NCBI GenBank assembly: GCA_031769625.1
Contig: JAUIMM010000124.1
Location: 10,614,001-10,678,000, forward strand
From: Taudactylus pleione
Taxonomy: Eukaryota; Chordata; Amphibia; Anura; Myobatrachidae
Direction of reading: 5' to 3'
Length of the DNA: 64,000 bases
The translations under genes were made by a program, and so were the position numbers. The notes under the pieces are model-generated. The model had not been told where the DNA came from. It saw nothing but the letters and a program-made list of their open reading frames with translations, and made no database searches. The number at the start of each line of letters is the position of its first letter. Position 1 is the stretch's first letter. Positions 12,060 through 23,890 of this stretch are shown here, piece after piece.

Positions 12060-12260
12060 CACCCCCTGGACAACACAGCAGAACAGCCAGCCCCTATGGA
12101 CAACAGCCAGGCAGCCCCTATGGACAGGACAACAGCCAGCCAGCCCCTATATAATGGACAAGAGGTAGCCAGCCCCTATGGATGGACAGGACAAATTCAG
12201 TGACTCACAACAGCCAGCCAGCCCCTATATGGAAAACAGCCAGCCCCTATATGGTCATCA
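12060..12260. repeat. Short tandem repeats in the hAT 5' end
   Basis: Repeated blocks of CAGCCAGCCCCTATGGACA of about 20-40 bp. Matching blocks occur in the two other hAT copies (31.5-31.8 kb and 32.9-33.1 kb). Confidence 0.7.
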
Positions 12261-12551
12261 GCTAGCTCCTATGGACATTACGCAAATGAACAACTGTAGC
12301 ATGCACAGCAGCGCAGCACAGCTCCCAGCTCCCTCCCTCTTTACTCTCCACAGCCAGAATGAAAAATGGCAGTGATTTGCGGGACTGTTATAGAATCCAA
12401 AACGCGCGAGAATCCGAAAGCAGTATGATGACTTTTTGCCTCGTTTTCAGGTCTGAGTCAGGTGGGAAAACCTGAGCCGACTCGGATCTGACACTAAATT
12501 CGGGTGGGTTTGGATCTCTGAGATCCGAACCCGCTCATCTCTAGTGCAAAC

Positions 12552-13630
12552 CTGGTAGAAACTTACATCAACAGACTTATAGCTGTTATTACAGCAACCG
12601 GTGATTCTACCAACTACTAGGTTTCAGGGGGTAAATACCTATGCTAGCAGCATATTTCAGTTGTTGTTTTGATTTTTTTTACATCTGCAGACAAATAAAG
12701 AATTATGAGTTTGAAAATTCACTGAGCTATGAGCCATTAAAGTATGGTAAGGAGAAATCCTTGTTAACACACCAGAATTCTTTATGCAACGGAACATTAC
12801 AATTTTATCTGCAAGTAAACAATATTTATATTCTGAATTATGCAACCTTTCAAATATAAGGCTGTTAGATATACAATACTAAGGACAGTCTTCATCACCA
12901 GGCTGCCAATGGGATAAACACATCACAGACAATTCAATTTACTATTTTTTAACCTTAATATTATTTTTTTCATTCCTCTTTTTTTTATGAGCTATTCATG
13001 CATATCAACCATTCAAACAGCACTGGTGAGCTACCTATAGTCATACTGAATTGGGAAATAAATAGTTAATGACACATTGATTTATGTTGTCCATTATATC
13101 CTCATTACACACACCACTCATGCATTTATATACTTTTTAAATGTTACTACACATACAAGTCAATATAGGTGAATAAATGGTATTTGTTGTATAAGATTGT
13201 GTCCTTCTGTCTACTTGCAATCAAACACATATATGTCTTTACCAATTTAAGTCATGGCTATGTACTACAAATTTGAGTAGATCTAGTCACTCAGTAACCC
13301 CTGATGATGACAGACATTGCAGTTTTAGCCAACCAGATTTTCACATACTGTAATCCCAATTGATATTGTTTTAAAAATGATTATTTATCATTTGCAAACA
13401 ATATTGACTACATGTTGGTCTGTAGTACTGACCACTTTACGCCCGCATTAACAGAAATTTAGGGTCAATATGATTCAATTTTATTAGCCAAGTCTCAAAC
13501 CTGTGGAGCCTTATAGCCCTATTTATCTTTTTTTTTTACTAACTTTATTTTTTACAACCATTTCACATTATTTTAGTTTCACATAAATGCATTAAAGAGC
13601 TTTTGGAGCAGTTTTCATAAAAAAAAATTC
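12552..13630. other. Apparently unique AT-rich sequence, no gene
   Basis: I see no coding motif, inverted repeat or recognised element. It probably is intron or downstream flank of the minus-strand SRCR gene. Confidence 0.4.
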
Positions 13631-14189
13631 TCCAAGCCCTTCAATTTGCCCATTTTTAGTAAGCAAAATGCGTTTCCCATACTTGTAATTGGAAATGTGA
13701 TATGCTCAGATTTACTAAAAATAAATTGTAAAAAATACAGGGGAAACCCTCTGATAATAATGCCATCTTCAAATAGAGTTATGCAGGCTTTCTCCCATTT
13801 CCCCGACTCCTGCTATGTTCTAACAGGCAGAGCAGATCTGGGAACTGGTCCCTGTGATCAGCTTTGTGTGTTTAAACAGACCACAAGCTGATTGCTTTAA
13901 AAAAAAATATTGCTAAAAAACTCCAAGTGATTGCTCTGGTGAGGTCCTCTGACACTCAGGTCAGCTGGTCTCTGGGCTTCTGCACTGTGACCCCATCAGC
14001 TGCTACATGTCAGCATCTCAGTTTACAGCATAGAACAGCTGTCACAGTCCTGGAGCCCAACTGACTGGAGTCCCAGAGGACATTATAGGAGCACTGATCT
14101 CTGGGCAGGTAAGTGTAAGCTCAGTGTGGATGATCACAGGTGTGGGGGGAGGTTGGTTGTTCATGGGGGGGTTGTGGAGTGCTAGCCTG

Positions 14190-14448
14190 CGGCATGTGTG
14201 ATGAGGTTAGCAATTCCTGGGTAAGGTCAGACCTTGTGCAAGTGTGCGTGAGATCCGATGGTACTCCATATTACCGATGGTTTTGCAGACTTGCCAATTA
14301 TTACAGATGTGTGTAAGGTGAACTGGGGGGCGTTTTTATGTTAGGAAGCGACGGCATTGCAATTGCATTCATTAAAATATTTTTGCAGTGGGACTGTGTG
14401 TGTAATCACAGCTGCCATCGCATTAGCTATCCGTAATGAATCAGGCCC
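14190..14448. mobile_element. Harbinger-type MITE, left part deleted
   Basis: The right end GTAATGAATCAGGCCC followed by ATT matches the complete copies in blocks B (37643-38150) and C (42283-43271). The left terminus is missing. Confidence 0.6.
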
Positions 14449-14595
14449 ATTATCACAACTCATCTGCATCTTAGATGTGGATTGTGATAAATAGAGCCCT
14501 TTCTACATACAATATGTGCTTTATAATAAATCATTGTTGAATACATTCTTGCTCTATATTTTTTAATCAGAAGCAGAAATTATATTAGTACCAAT

Positions 14596-15557
14596 CTTGT
14601 TAAATTTTAGATATAAAATTCATTGGTCTGTTTGTCTGTCCAGTTATGCATTCGGGCACCCCTTCACCGATTGGGATGAAACCAATGCAAGGTGGTCCAG
14701 TTGGACCCTGGCCAGGTTTTAGGGGGATAGGATCCTTGTCAGACCTCCTATTGGTTTTTGATGGGTAGAACATTGACCCAGGGAGCCTGTTTTGAGCCTT
14801 CCACTGGATGGATTTTGGATGAAAACTTCACAGAGAGGTGGCAATTGGTCTTGGGTGCCTAATGGACTGCTTGGGGTCCCTGTCAGATGACACAGCAGAG
14901 TGCACCGGGCAGAACTTTGACCCAGGTATCCTTTTCTGGGCCTCCCACTAGATGGATTTGGACGACATCACATAATAATCTTAAAATAAATATAATTTAA
15001 TCTTATATATAAAATTAATTGGTCTGTTTGTTTGTCTGTCCGGTTATACATTCAAACACCCCTGCACCGATTGGGATGAAACAAATGTGAGATGGTTCAG
15101 TTGGATCCTGGCAAGGTTTTAGGGGGGTTAGGATCCTGGTCGGTCATCGCGTTGGTGTATGCTGGGCAGAACTTTGACCCAGGAAGCCTGTTCTGAGCCA
15201 TCAACTGGATGGATTTGGACAAATATTTCACAAAGCGGTAACATTTATTCCCAGAAGACATACTAGGGGGTTGAGGTCCCACTTAGATCTCCCGTTGGTG
15301 TATGCTGGGCAGAACTTTGATCTGGGGAGTCTGTTCTGGGCCTTCCACTGGATGAATTCTGATGAAATCTTCACAGAGGGGTGGCAATTGGTCTGGGATG
15401 CCTAATTGAGTGGTTGGGGTCCTGGGCGAATGCGGAGTGTGCCAGGCAGAACTTTCAGTGTGCTGGAAGAGCTGCAAAGCTGCTAATTATTTTTAAAATG
15501 TTGACAGTTACATCAAACTCATTGATACTGTAATTTAACGCCGGGTACTTTAGCTAG
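14596..15557 (+). mobile_element. Helitron-like non-autonomous element (two overlapping copies)
   Basis: The 5' start TC followed by ATATAAAATTCATTGGTCTG and the pyrimidine-rich GTTTGTCTGTCCGG stretch is seen at 14596 and again at 15001. The 3' end is a GC-rich remnant CCGGGTACTTTAGCTAG followed by T at 15558. A TC start after A and a CTAG end before T are Helitron hallmarks. The 3' hairpin is only partly kept here but better preserved at 40374-40401. No Rep/helicase coding is seen, so the class assignment is inference. Confidence 0.45.
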
Positions 15558-15673
15558 TTGCTTAATAAATATAACTCTGTATTGTTTAAATGCAGCAATT
15601 TTTTTTCAACACTGCACTATTGCATTCACTTTTTAAAGCAAAAGTTAAAAATATATGGTAAAAATAATAATAC

Positions 15674-15703
15674 CTGCAACTGTTCCTGTTTGGACTATTG
15701 TTT
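15674..15703 (-). CDS. Candidate 30-bp linker exon of the SRCR gene, block A
   Basis: On the minus strand a pyrimidine-rich tract ending TTTTCACAG precedes the exon and GTATTATT follows it. The 30 bp read in phase 1-1 (two bases, nine codons, one base) as TIVQTGTVA without a stop. Two further copies of the exon at 40520-40549 and 46052-46081 keep both splice sites, the length and the open frame, while the surrounding intron has many indels. This is what selection on a small exon would give. The Thr-rich peptide suits a spacer between SRCR domains. The donor is weak after GTAT. There is no transcript evidence, so this remains a prediction. Confidence 0.5.
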
Positions 15704-16499
15704 CTGTGAAAAGAACAAAATATATAAAAATTAAATAATTAAAATGCTATGTATAAAATGACAGCATATCAAAAATAGTTTATATAGGATCTTATTTAAA
15801 TTTTATAATTGTCTTATTCACTCAAGTAAAATAGAGTGTAGACTGTTTTTTATTATGCCAGATACACTTGTTCATAGCAACACATTGACTTTACATTAAG
15901 ACAAAGTAATGATTTTGTCTTATGAAATTATTATGATTCATCAATAAATTGATACAATACAATGTACGAAATTCTAATTTCAACTCAATTTAAATAAAAA
16001 ATATAAACCCATACAGTACAACACAACTAAGAAATTTGCTATATACATTGAAAGGTCCAGAAAAGTATTAGAGAGCAAATGTAATGCATTATAGAAACAG
16101 CTTATCGTTCCAATTTTCTTATGAAACTGTCTGTATTGCACTATGGTGGTTTAAACAATATCAGTGATAGACAAGATGCCAGTTGCTTAATCAGTGTCTG
16201 ATTCAAAGTTGCACACAAGTCTGTTTTGTGAATGGACTTTGTGATTTTTCACACTATACATGATGCTTAACTAAGCATATGCAACGTTGGGCAACTATGG
16301 GTGATACAGAGTCATACGCCTCTCAGCTGCATCTCATATTGTGGCAGAGTAGGTATAACTGTGCGACACCTGAGTGCTCACATATAGGATAAATGTTTCT
16401 GGGGCATGTTTTGGGCATGTAAATGCATGAAAAGATTAAAGTTTTTGGTGGCCCCAGGGCAATTAACCAATAAAACTAACAAAATGCCCATACTGCCGT

Positions 16500-17120
16500 G
16501 CCCCCAACTCACCCATGGTCTGTATGTTTTGTATCTGGCCTCAAACTCCTTCCATGGGTAGTTTACATCCACCTGACTTCGTTCCTCTCCTCCCACTTCT
16601 TCCTACAATCTGGCTTTCAGTCATTTAATTTCACTGAGACTGCTCTCACCAGGGTCACTGATGACCTCCTCATTGCCAAAACAAAAGGCTGTTCTCTATT
16701 TTTATACTCCCTGAGCACAGAGCAGCATTTGACACCATTGATTAGCCTCATCTCCTTCAAACCATCTACTGTACTCTATTGGGCTTAAAAAATCTGCTTT
16801 CTCCTGGTTTGCATCCTACTTGTCCAACTATTCCTTCTCTGTATCTACTAGCACCTCCTCTATACCACAACTTTATCTTCCCATTGGAGTCCCCCAAAGA
16901 TTCTGTTCTTGACTCCATTCTCTTCTTCCTCTAAACATCTTTCCTCAAAAAGGTTATTAGTTCCTTTGGACTTAGCTACCACCAATATGTCGATGTCGCT
17001 TAAATCATACACAGACCTCCCACGTGTCACTTATTGTCTGACAGCAATCTCATCCTGGAAGGAACAATGCTTCCTGAACTTCAAAATTACAAAAAACTAC
17101 AGTACCTTGACAAGTTCAAC
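16500..17120 (+). pseudogene. Non-LTR retrotransposon reverse transcriptase fragment (Rex1/CR1-like), block A
   Basis: Broken plus-strand translation shows reverse transcriptase landmarks of LINEs: QSGF, TETALTRVTDDLLIAKTKG, a decayed AFDTIDH-like stretch, the CPTIPSLYLL region and the VPQGSVLGPILF equivalent (near 16888-16925). Several frameshifts and stops make it non-functional. The same fragment recurs in block C at 46960-47470, so it was inserted before the duplication. Confidence 0.7.
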
Positions 17121-17382
17121 ATCATCCTTATTATCTTGTTCAAGTCCAACAAATTCATCATAATTATCCTCATAATTTTGAGATCCACAATTATCCCCCT
17201 CTTCCTATTGCTCATTAACAACATCCAAAGTAGCATTCACAATTTTTATGCATAAATCATCATAATTTCTACTCAGCTTCACATTTTCAAATGTTTGAGA
17301 ACTTGTGGAAGAGGCCTTTGTATAATCATTGTGTCATAATTGGAAATATTAGAATCCCACATAGTACACATGGACAACCTTA

Positions 17383-18058
17383 AGGTGGGTACACACCTGA
17401 AAGATATATCTGCAGATCGAGTGATCTGCAGATATATCTGAAGATGATGGCCGTTCATACACACTGAATGACCATGATCTGTGCTGTAGCGGGTCCTGGC
17501 AGCCTGGGGGGTGGGCAGTGGGCGTGGCCTAATCGCAGGCTGCGTGGCCATGCTACCTTTGAAATAAAAGGGAAAAAATGAAAAAAAAACATTTGCGGAG
17601 CTGGGGAGGGGGGCGCTGTGTGCCCCTCAGCCTGGCACACAGGCAATTGGGGGCGCGATCAGCGTGACCGCTCCCCCCTTTGGCATAGGAGACTGCCCGG
17701 GCTGCTGCTTTAGCAGCCTTGGACAGTCTCTCTGTACAGCCCAGCACACAGCAGCATGTTCTGGGCTGCTGTGGATGGGGAGCTATGCCAGAGTCGTGTA
17801 AGTAGTACCCGGACGCGGCTCTCCCCCCCTCTCTGCACCCCAGTGTATGGGTGATTGGCTGATCGCCCGTACACACTGGCCAATGGACAGATATGTCTGC
17901 AGACATATCTGTTCATTGGCTGTGCAGCACAGCCAATGCAATATGTCTATGAACGACGTTATTCACAGACATATCGTCTGTACACACTGGCCGACAGGGG
18001 CACGATATATTGGCCAATCATTTGATAGGCCAATATATCGGCCAGTGTGTACCCAGCT
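17383..18058. mobile_element. Harbinger-type MITE, TTA target duplication
   Basis: The terminal inverted repeats AGGTGGGTACACACC and AGCTGGGTACACAC face each other and TTA flanks both sides (17380-17382 and 18059-18061). Block C lacks the element at the matching site (about 47771), which confirms the borders. The internal part is GC-rich and palindromic with no coding sequence. Confidence 0.85.
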
Positions 18059-18748
18059 TTAGACTGATTTTGCTTGCTTGGAGTTGACACTCCTAGACTA
18101 AGAGCAAGGAAGTGGTGCACGGGAAGTTACAGAAGAAGCATTCATGCTGGGATTTGCTTTTGTACCTGGTGTTCTAATACTGTATGTTTTAGAGGAGAAA
18201 GTGGATCACTGTTAGTAAATAGTGACCATGGTTCTTTCTTTGCTGATGCGAGTAGAGTATGGGATGTTAGTTATATTCCTGCATTTTTTTGGGGGGTGGA
18301 AGGGTTAATAGTTCCAAGTCTTTAACATTATAGCAAATCTGTAAGGAAATCTCATGTAAGAAGACCTAAGAATAATTTTGAGCTAGAGAAGTTCTGTACG
18401 GAAGATTGGGAGATAAAGTCTAGAAAAACTATTTGCAAGCAGTAAGACCTATTTGGAAGTTGTGATTTCTGTGAAAGAAGATGTTCCTAAGTACTCACTG
18501 AAAGGTGACAAAATAATTGCACATTCCACATTCACTGTTTATTATTTGGTTATTTCAATCTGTTAAATTCACAAATAGCAAATGTGCATTCAAATATACA
18601 GAAGTAGATTATGTTTAAGCATGAAATTGTGTTATATTGTTTTCATTCAAAGATTCAATAAAACATGCAATTTGCTCAGATGTAGCAAACTCTTTGCATA
18701 TAACAGTATATATATATTTTCAAAGTAATTCTTCAATTTGCAAACATA

Positions 18749-19297
18749 GGGCCTGATCCAGAGCTGGACGCACTGACCAGAGCTCTCGCTCTGAATCAGG
18801 GCCCTTCTACCTAAACTTGGAGCGGCCTCCTGGCCGCTCGCATAGCTGTGGGTGACCACCCACAGCATATGCGAGCAGCCAAAAAGATGGTCGCGATGGT
18901 CAAGACCATCGTGACCATCGGGCTTGCGACGAGACCCTGCGGTAGGGTCTCGGTGACCGCAAGCCCTGGAGTGATTTTGCTCTATCAGAGCCAAAATCAC
19001 TCCCACTGACATCACTAGTGATGTCAGTGGGGCCGGACCCAGAAGGTAGGCGTTCCCATGGGAATGCCTTCGTCTGGCAGCCACACCCCCGGCACCCCCA
19101 CCAAAGGGGGCGTGCTGTCAATCAACATCGACAGCACGCCCCCTTTGGTGCGAGACCCATAACGACGGCTACCCCGTCGTTATTCGGGTCTCGCGCATGT
19201 GCACGACGGAGCTCCCTCCGTCGTGTGCATGAGTACTAGGGCACCATCGACCCGCTTGCGAGCGCTCAGCGCTCGCGAGCGGGTCTGAATCAGGCCC
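18749..19297. mobile_element. Harbinger-type MITE next to the 24-bp exon, ATA target duplication
   Basis: GGGCCTGATCCAGAGC at the left and the inverse GGTCTGAATCAGGCCC at the right are flanked by ATA (18746-18748, 19298-19300). Block C has an uninterrupted site near 48425. The inner part carries long palindromes (GGTCGCGATGGTCAAGACC; GTGACATCACTAGTGATG-like; AAAGGGGGCGTGCTGTC). It lies about 12 bp beyond the splice donor of the 24-bp exon. Confidence 0.85.
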
Positions 19298-19313
19298 ATA
19301 ATCAATTGTTTAC

Positions 19314-19337
19314 CTTGTGCTATCACTGTAGTGGTCT
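19314..19337 (-). CDS. Candidate 24-bp linker exon of the SRCR gene, block A
   Basis: Minus strand: the tract TTATTATTTTACAG precedes the exon and GTAAACAATT follows it. Twenty-four bases in phase 1-1 read TTTVIAQ with no stop. The copy in block C (48440-48463) is identical across the exon and keeps both splice sites although the upstream intron sequence differs by substitutions. A Thr-rich peptide of this size matches the spacers of DMBT1-like proteins. No transcript evidence. Confidence 0.5.
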
Positions 19338-19640
19338 CTGTAAAATAATAACAGAACAAATGTCAGGTTGTATCAGCAAAATGTTGATTAGTGGAAATTG
19401 GTTATAAGCCCATTTATATAACCCATATGGTACGCATTTTTTAATCAATTAACTTCTCACCATTCAATATTTTAGCTGATTTGGAGAATACCTAGCGACA
19501 CCAGTGACTCTGGGAAGTGTATTTGGAGAAACATTTATAAATATCTCGGACAATCAGTGAACGTTGGGTGTATCGCTTTTACTAGTACTACTACTTATTT
19601 ATTACCCTTTATTTACATAGTGCCACTATATAAGGCTGCA

Positions 19641-20110
19641 ATGATGTGATCGTTATGCCACCGCAGCACAACATAAGGACGCCCACTTTACCCTACACAC
19701 ATCCGTAATCCTTAGCAATACTGCAAAACCATCGGTAACATTGAGTACCATCGCAGCCTCATGCACACTTGCACAAGCTCTGACCTTACTCAGGAATTGC
19801 TAACCTCGTCGCACGCTATGAGTACTATGGCTATGTAAGGAATGGCAGTGGATAATTTATGCACACTCCTGCAACGGCATTCAAATGCCCTGGCACTCCT
19901 GCGTTTCATCGACCACCCCCCCAATCACCTCCCATAAATGACACTTCCTGTCAATCACTCTGTGATGGGTTTGCATAGTCACTGCGAACGTAGTCCCAAT
20001 CACAGTGGCCAGTTCGTGCACGCGCATTGCAATGCATATGAATGCACAGATCACAACAATCAGACGATTGCGTGCGTAATCGCAGTGACAAAAGGTAATG
20101 AATCAGGCCC
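19641..20110. mobile_element. Harbinger-type MITE, inverse copy of the 37643 family
   Basis: The right end is GTAATGAATCAGGCCC at 20110. The interior is the reverse complement of the 14190-14448 and 37.9-38.1 kb sequence (AGGTCTGACCCTTACTC-like, GCAAAACCATCGGTAAC). The left edge is approximate and merges with a dispersed repeat (CCCTTTATTTACATAGTGCC). Confidence 0.6.
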
Positions 20111-20167
20111 ATAGTCATCTAATCCCAGGATTTGGAATCACATCTTTCCAAAGCAGAGTCAGTCTTA

Positions 20168-20398
20168 GGGGTAAATTTACTAAAGGTTAATTGTAATTGA
20201 TTTAACATTTATAAAAAATCAATTAACATCAATGTTGTGTTTCTGGGGCTAAATCACAAATTTACTAATACTTAAAAAATTAAATATAAAATTGTCTGTT
20301 AGTAAAATTGCGATTTAGCCCAAGAAATTCAACATCGATGTTAATTGATTTTGACTGATTTTAAATCGATTAAAATCAACCTTTAGTAAATATATCCC
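20168..20398. mobile_element. Palindromic MITE with TTA target duplication
   Basis: The arms GGGGTAAATTTACTAAAGG and CCTTTAGTAAATATATCCC are inverse, flanked by TTA at 20165-20167 and 20399-20401. It is 231 bp and almost entirely foldback, of PIF/Harbinger type. Confidence 0.85.
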
Positions 20399-20542
20399 TT
20401 AGAGTGTTTGAGGACAAATGACCTTACTGTCAATTCCAAAAAGTGTGCCTTGGTAATTAAAGTGGCAATATACCTGTGATGTATAGTTGGATGAGGAAAT
20501 ATCAGACCCCATATAGACAAGGTGAAGGCCATAAACAACTGT

Positions 20543-21139
20543 GGGCTTCATTCAGAGCCGCTCATAAGCGGCCGCTCGTTCGTTCCGAGCGATGTTCGCA
20601 CATCTGCGCATGCGTACGGATTGTAATACGCATGCGCGAACCAGTCAGTGCGGCCGAAAATCGTGTGCTCGCTAAATAGCGAATGCCTGCTATTTTGAGT
20701 GACAGGAGGAGGCGTATGTGGGTGGTAACAGGGGAAGGTGCTTGAAAATGGGGAGTGGAGATCAGAACGCAGGCGTGCCTAAAGGTCAAAACGGGCGTTT
20801 TAAGGGTGTGCATAATTAATACAGCAGCGTCATTGACTACGTCACTTGGTTGTTTTATAGTCAGAACTGCTCGCAAGATTGCTGTAGGAAAAACCAACCA
20901 CAAGAATAGCGAGCAGTTCATGCGCCGTTCGATGTACTCGATTAATCAAATAAATAGCGGACATGACGTATGATGCGAGCGGTCAGGGGGCGTTTTTTCA
21001 ATATGACGACCGCAAGTTTTTTAGCTTGTTCAGCCATAGAGGCGTGAACAGACCGCAAAGAGCTAACGGTTAATTTGAATAGCCACCCCCTTTTTCTGAA
21101 CGAGCGAGCGCAAATAGCGTCCGGCTCTGAATAAGACCC
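20543..21139. mobile_element. Harbinger-type MITE with long CpG-rich interior
   Basis: The left end GGGCTTCATTCAGAGCCG and right end CCGGCTCTGAATAAGACCC are inverse, flanked by TGT at 20540-20542 and 21140-21142. No coding sequence. Confidence 0.75.
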
Positions 21140-21142
21140 TGT

Positions 21143-21560
21143 GTCAGAGAGGAAGACTCAGCTAATGTTTTTTCCTTGGCTTGGTTGGGTATTACCTACT
21201 ATATTACCTATTATAGCTTTGTCATTCGGGCTGTTTCTCTCACCGACTTACGTAGGAAAGCAAACTAATCTGGTCTACATCAGAAGAGGCTTCCTGGGAA
21301 GACGTAAATATAGCTCTGCGTGCATCACCTCTACTACAGACACCAGATTGTAATAAACAGTTTTTCCTTTAGACTGATGCCTCAAGGTAGATGAGTGTAA
21401 TAAAATGTGCATTTTGAAGTCAGGAGACAGATGAGGAAACCAATGATGGAAGCTGTATTGGAAATATTAATCTGCAGCTGAACAATTAATTTGTTTCTGT
21501 AATTTGATTATGTACAGTAATACTTGGAAAATGAATTTATAAAATTATATAATTCGTGGC
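21143..21560. other. Intronic sequence, nothing recognised
   Basis: No repeat structure or open frame of interest. It lies downstream of the 39-bp exon on the minus strand. Confidence 0.4.
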
Positions 21561-21564
21561 TTAC

Positions 21565-21603
21565 CTGAATAAGCTTCTTGGGTTGTGCTTTGAATCTGAT
21601 CAT
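21565..21603 (-). CDS. Candidate 39-bp linker exon of the SRCR gene
   Basis: Minus strand: CTAATTTCAG precedes the exon and the strong donor CAG/GTAAGCC follows it. Thirty-nine bases in phase 1-1 read DQIQSTTQEAYS, a Ser/Thr/Gln-rich spacer. Phase, length divisible by three and composition agree with the 24- and 30-bp exons and with the phase 1-1 SRCR exons. Only one copy was found in the window. No transcript evidence. Confidence 0.5.
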
Positions 21604-21800
21604 CTGAAATTAGACATTTATTAATCAGTTCAAGTCATTGCAATTGTTTGATAAATTAGATAATGTTTTGTATGGAGTAGATCATAAAAAACATTTATTT
21701 AGATGGCTAAAATCAAGTGATACAGTAGATGCGCTTTCCTTATTACTCATAATACTCTTCCACCTCATCAGATTCTATATGCCTACATCAGATGATCTAA

Positions 21801-22350
21801 AGGCCTGATTCAGAGCCGGACGCTCTGACCAGAGCGCTCGCTCTGAATCAGGGCCCTCCTCCATGAAAATGGAGCGGGCTCCTGGCCGCTCGTATAGCTG
21901 TGGGTGACCACCCACAGCATATGCGAGCAGCCAAAAAGATGGTCGCGATGGTCTTGACCATCGCGACCATCGGACTGGCGACGGAGACCCTGCGGTAGGG
22001 TCTCCCTGCCACAAGCCCTGGAGTGATTTTGGCTCTATCAGAGCCAAAATCACTCCCACTGACATCACTAGTGATGTCAGTGGGGCAGGCTTCAGACGGT
22101 AGGCGTTCCCATGGGAACGCCTCCGTCTGGCAGGCACGCCCCCGGCACGCCCACCAAAGGGGGCGTGCTGTCAATCAACATCGACAGCATGCCCCCTTTG
22201 GTGCGAGACCCGGAGCGATGGAAAGCCCGTCGCTCCCCGGGTCTCGCGCATGCGGACGACGGAGCTCCCTCCGTCGTGCGCATGCGCAGTGGGGAACATA
22301 GACCCGCTTGCGAGCGTACTGCTGCTCGCGAGCGGGTCTGAATGACCCCT
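21801..22350. mobile_element. Harbinger-type MITE, TAA target duplication, sister of 18749-19297
   Basis: AGGCCTGATTCAGAGCC at the left, inverse end at the right, with TAA at 21798-21800 and 22351-22353. The interior matches the 18749 copy closely, including the TGACATCACTAGTGATGTCA palindrome. Confidence 0.85.
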
Positions 22351-22798
22351 TAAGTTAGCATGAAAGGTATTTATCGGTCATTGCCATAACATTAGTTTTC
22401 ATCTCATTATATGCCTGAGTCGCACGCACTGCCAATGTCTGACACAGTGGAGCTATGTATTTCTATTGCACATGCATCCTGATTGTTACTGCACAGAGTG
22501 GTGGTGCTGATTCAGGTGCTCTGTGTCTGACATGTGTTATAAATGTATTGGCCCTTCCTGGGTGGTGACAGAGGGTGGCTAATCAGACCCGTGGTGATGG
22601 AGCGTCTTGTGGGCATGTCACTGACAGTGATTGTATAGAAAGATTCTTCATCGCTCACATTGGAGGACATGCTCAGAGAGAGAATCTGCTAAAAGGCTTA
22701 TTATCCTATATAAGTACCCAGAAGCAGCATTCATACATTATTAATAATCTAACCCCAAACAAATCACTATAAGCATAATATTATTTTCTTGATACAAT

Positions 22799-23217
22799 TG
22801 GCCTGATTCAGAGGTGGATGGTAATAAGAGCTGCAACTACAACTTCTTACATAGTGCTACTGCGTCTTTATACTATTTCCACATCCAATGGGATTCATAC
22901 AGAGATGCCCACCGGCTGCCACTCAAATCCGCCACTTTGCGCAATAAGTCGCACCATCGGTCACACATCGGTCTCACCATTGAATATTAGAGCAGCTCTA
23001 TGGTTGCTAAGAATGTCCTCCTGAACATGGCCACCAGTGCCAGCGCAACTGCAAAAAAAGATTCAGTCCTTGGCCACAACATGCCAGGGTCTAGCTATCC
23101 ACCCCCCCTGTTATCACCCAGGAACGCCCACTGATATTGTTTCTCTCTACATGAAAATGTAAAACATTGGCCACTTGCAAACAAAATGAACACTACTTCC
23201 ACTTCTAAATCAGGCCC
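22799..23217. mobile_element. Harbinger-type MITE, diverged
   Basis: TGGCCTGATTCAGAGG at the left and TTCTAAATCAGGCCC at the right, flanked by AAT. Interior unrelated to the neighbouring MITEs. Confidence 0.65.
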
Positions 23218-23779
23218 AATATAAGGTAGTAGTAATAAAATATCAATACACAACATCACGCCAATACACATCACTGAACAAAGTTTATAATATTAACAAA
23301 AGATATACATTTTAAAAACAGTATATAGGTGGTAGTCAGAACCTCTCTTAACCCTTTTTGTCATTTACTTTAGATTAAATGTGTTTTAAAAACTTTTTTG
23401 CTGATTTGGAACAATTAATAAAAGTTATATTTTGTTATTTCACAAGTCAAACCCAGTGCACCTAATTTGAGGTACATTACTTTCTTCCTTAACATTAACA
23501 GAGTAGTTGTTACTGCCCTGACCCTGGATTGTATGATTAGCAGCTAAACCTGTCTTTGGATAGTATACTCAGGGCCGGTGCAACTCACTCAGCAGATACT
23601 GCACTGCAGGTAGGCGCCAGGCTGGAGAGGAACTCTCCCTGCAAAACTGCTGGGTCTTTTGTTTGCGGCTACCGCTGCGCCTGTTACACTGTATGACAGT
23701 CAGCGGCAGCCTACTACAGATAAGGACAGCTGAGTCTGAGCAGTTCTTCACGCACACACGCCTCTCATACACACTTGCC

Positions 23780-23890
23780 TGTTCAGAACGTTCCCCCTCC
23801 TCCTGGCAGGGTATCCCCTTCTTTCCCTCCCCCTCCTCCTGGCAGGGCATCCCCTTCTTCCCCTCCCCCTCCTCCTGGCAGGGCATCCTC
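23780..23890. repeat. About 33-bp tandem repeat, 3 to 4 copies
   Basis: Units of CCCTCCTCCTGGCAGGGCAT plus CCCCTTCTTCC, 23788-23890. Confidence 0.85.

Larger units (their letters stand above)
9330..12543 (-). mobile_element. Non-autonomous hAT transposon with exact 8-bp target duplication
   Basis: Both borders are visible. The left end starts TAGAGATGTGCG, the right end is the inverse TAGAGATGAGCG ending at 12543, and the 8-bp sequence GTGCAAAC flanks both sides (9322-9329 and 12544-12551). Eight-base duplications and BED-finger coding remnants define the hAT superfamily. The transposase remnants read on the minus strand, so the 5' end is at the right. Confidence 0.9.
13640..19420. repeat. 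Duplicated block A of the SRCR-gene introns
   Basis: Its parts recur in order at 32445-41575 (block B) and 41590-48520 (block C). They are a 5' part (13640-14590), a Helitron-like insert (14596-15557), a 30-bp exon segment (15558-16377), a LINE segment (16380-17378) and a 24-bp exon segment (18062-19420). B lacks the LINE and 24-bp exon parts. Each block has its own private insertions. Confidence 0.85.

Noticed and set aside
13030..13060. Possible 11-bp minus-strand micro-exon between TTCCCAATTCAG and GTAGCT
   Set aside because: The length would break the frame and no second copy exists.
18480..18530. Possible minus-strand exon after CACCTTTCAG near 18505
   Set aside because: The next usable donor gives 49 bp, not divisible by three, and block C has changed that donor.
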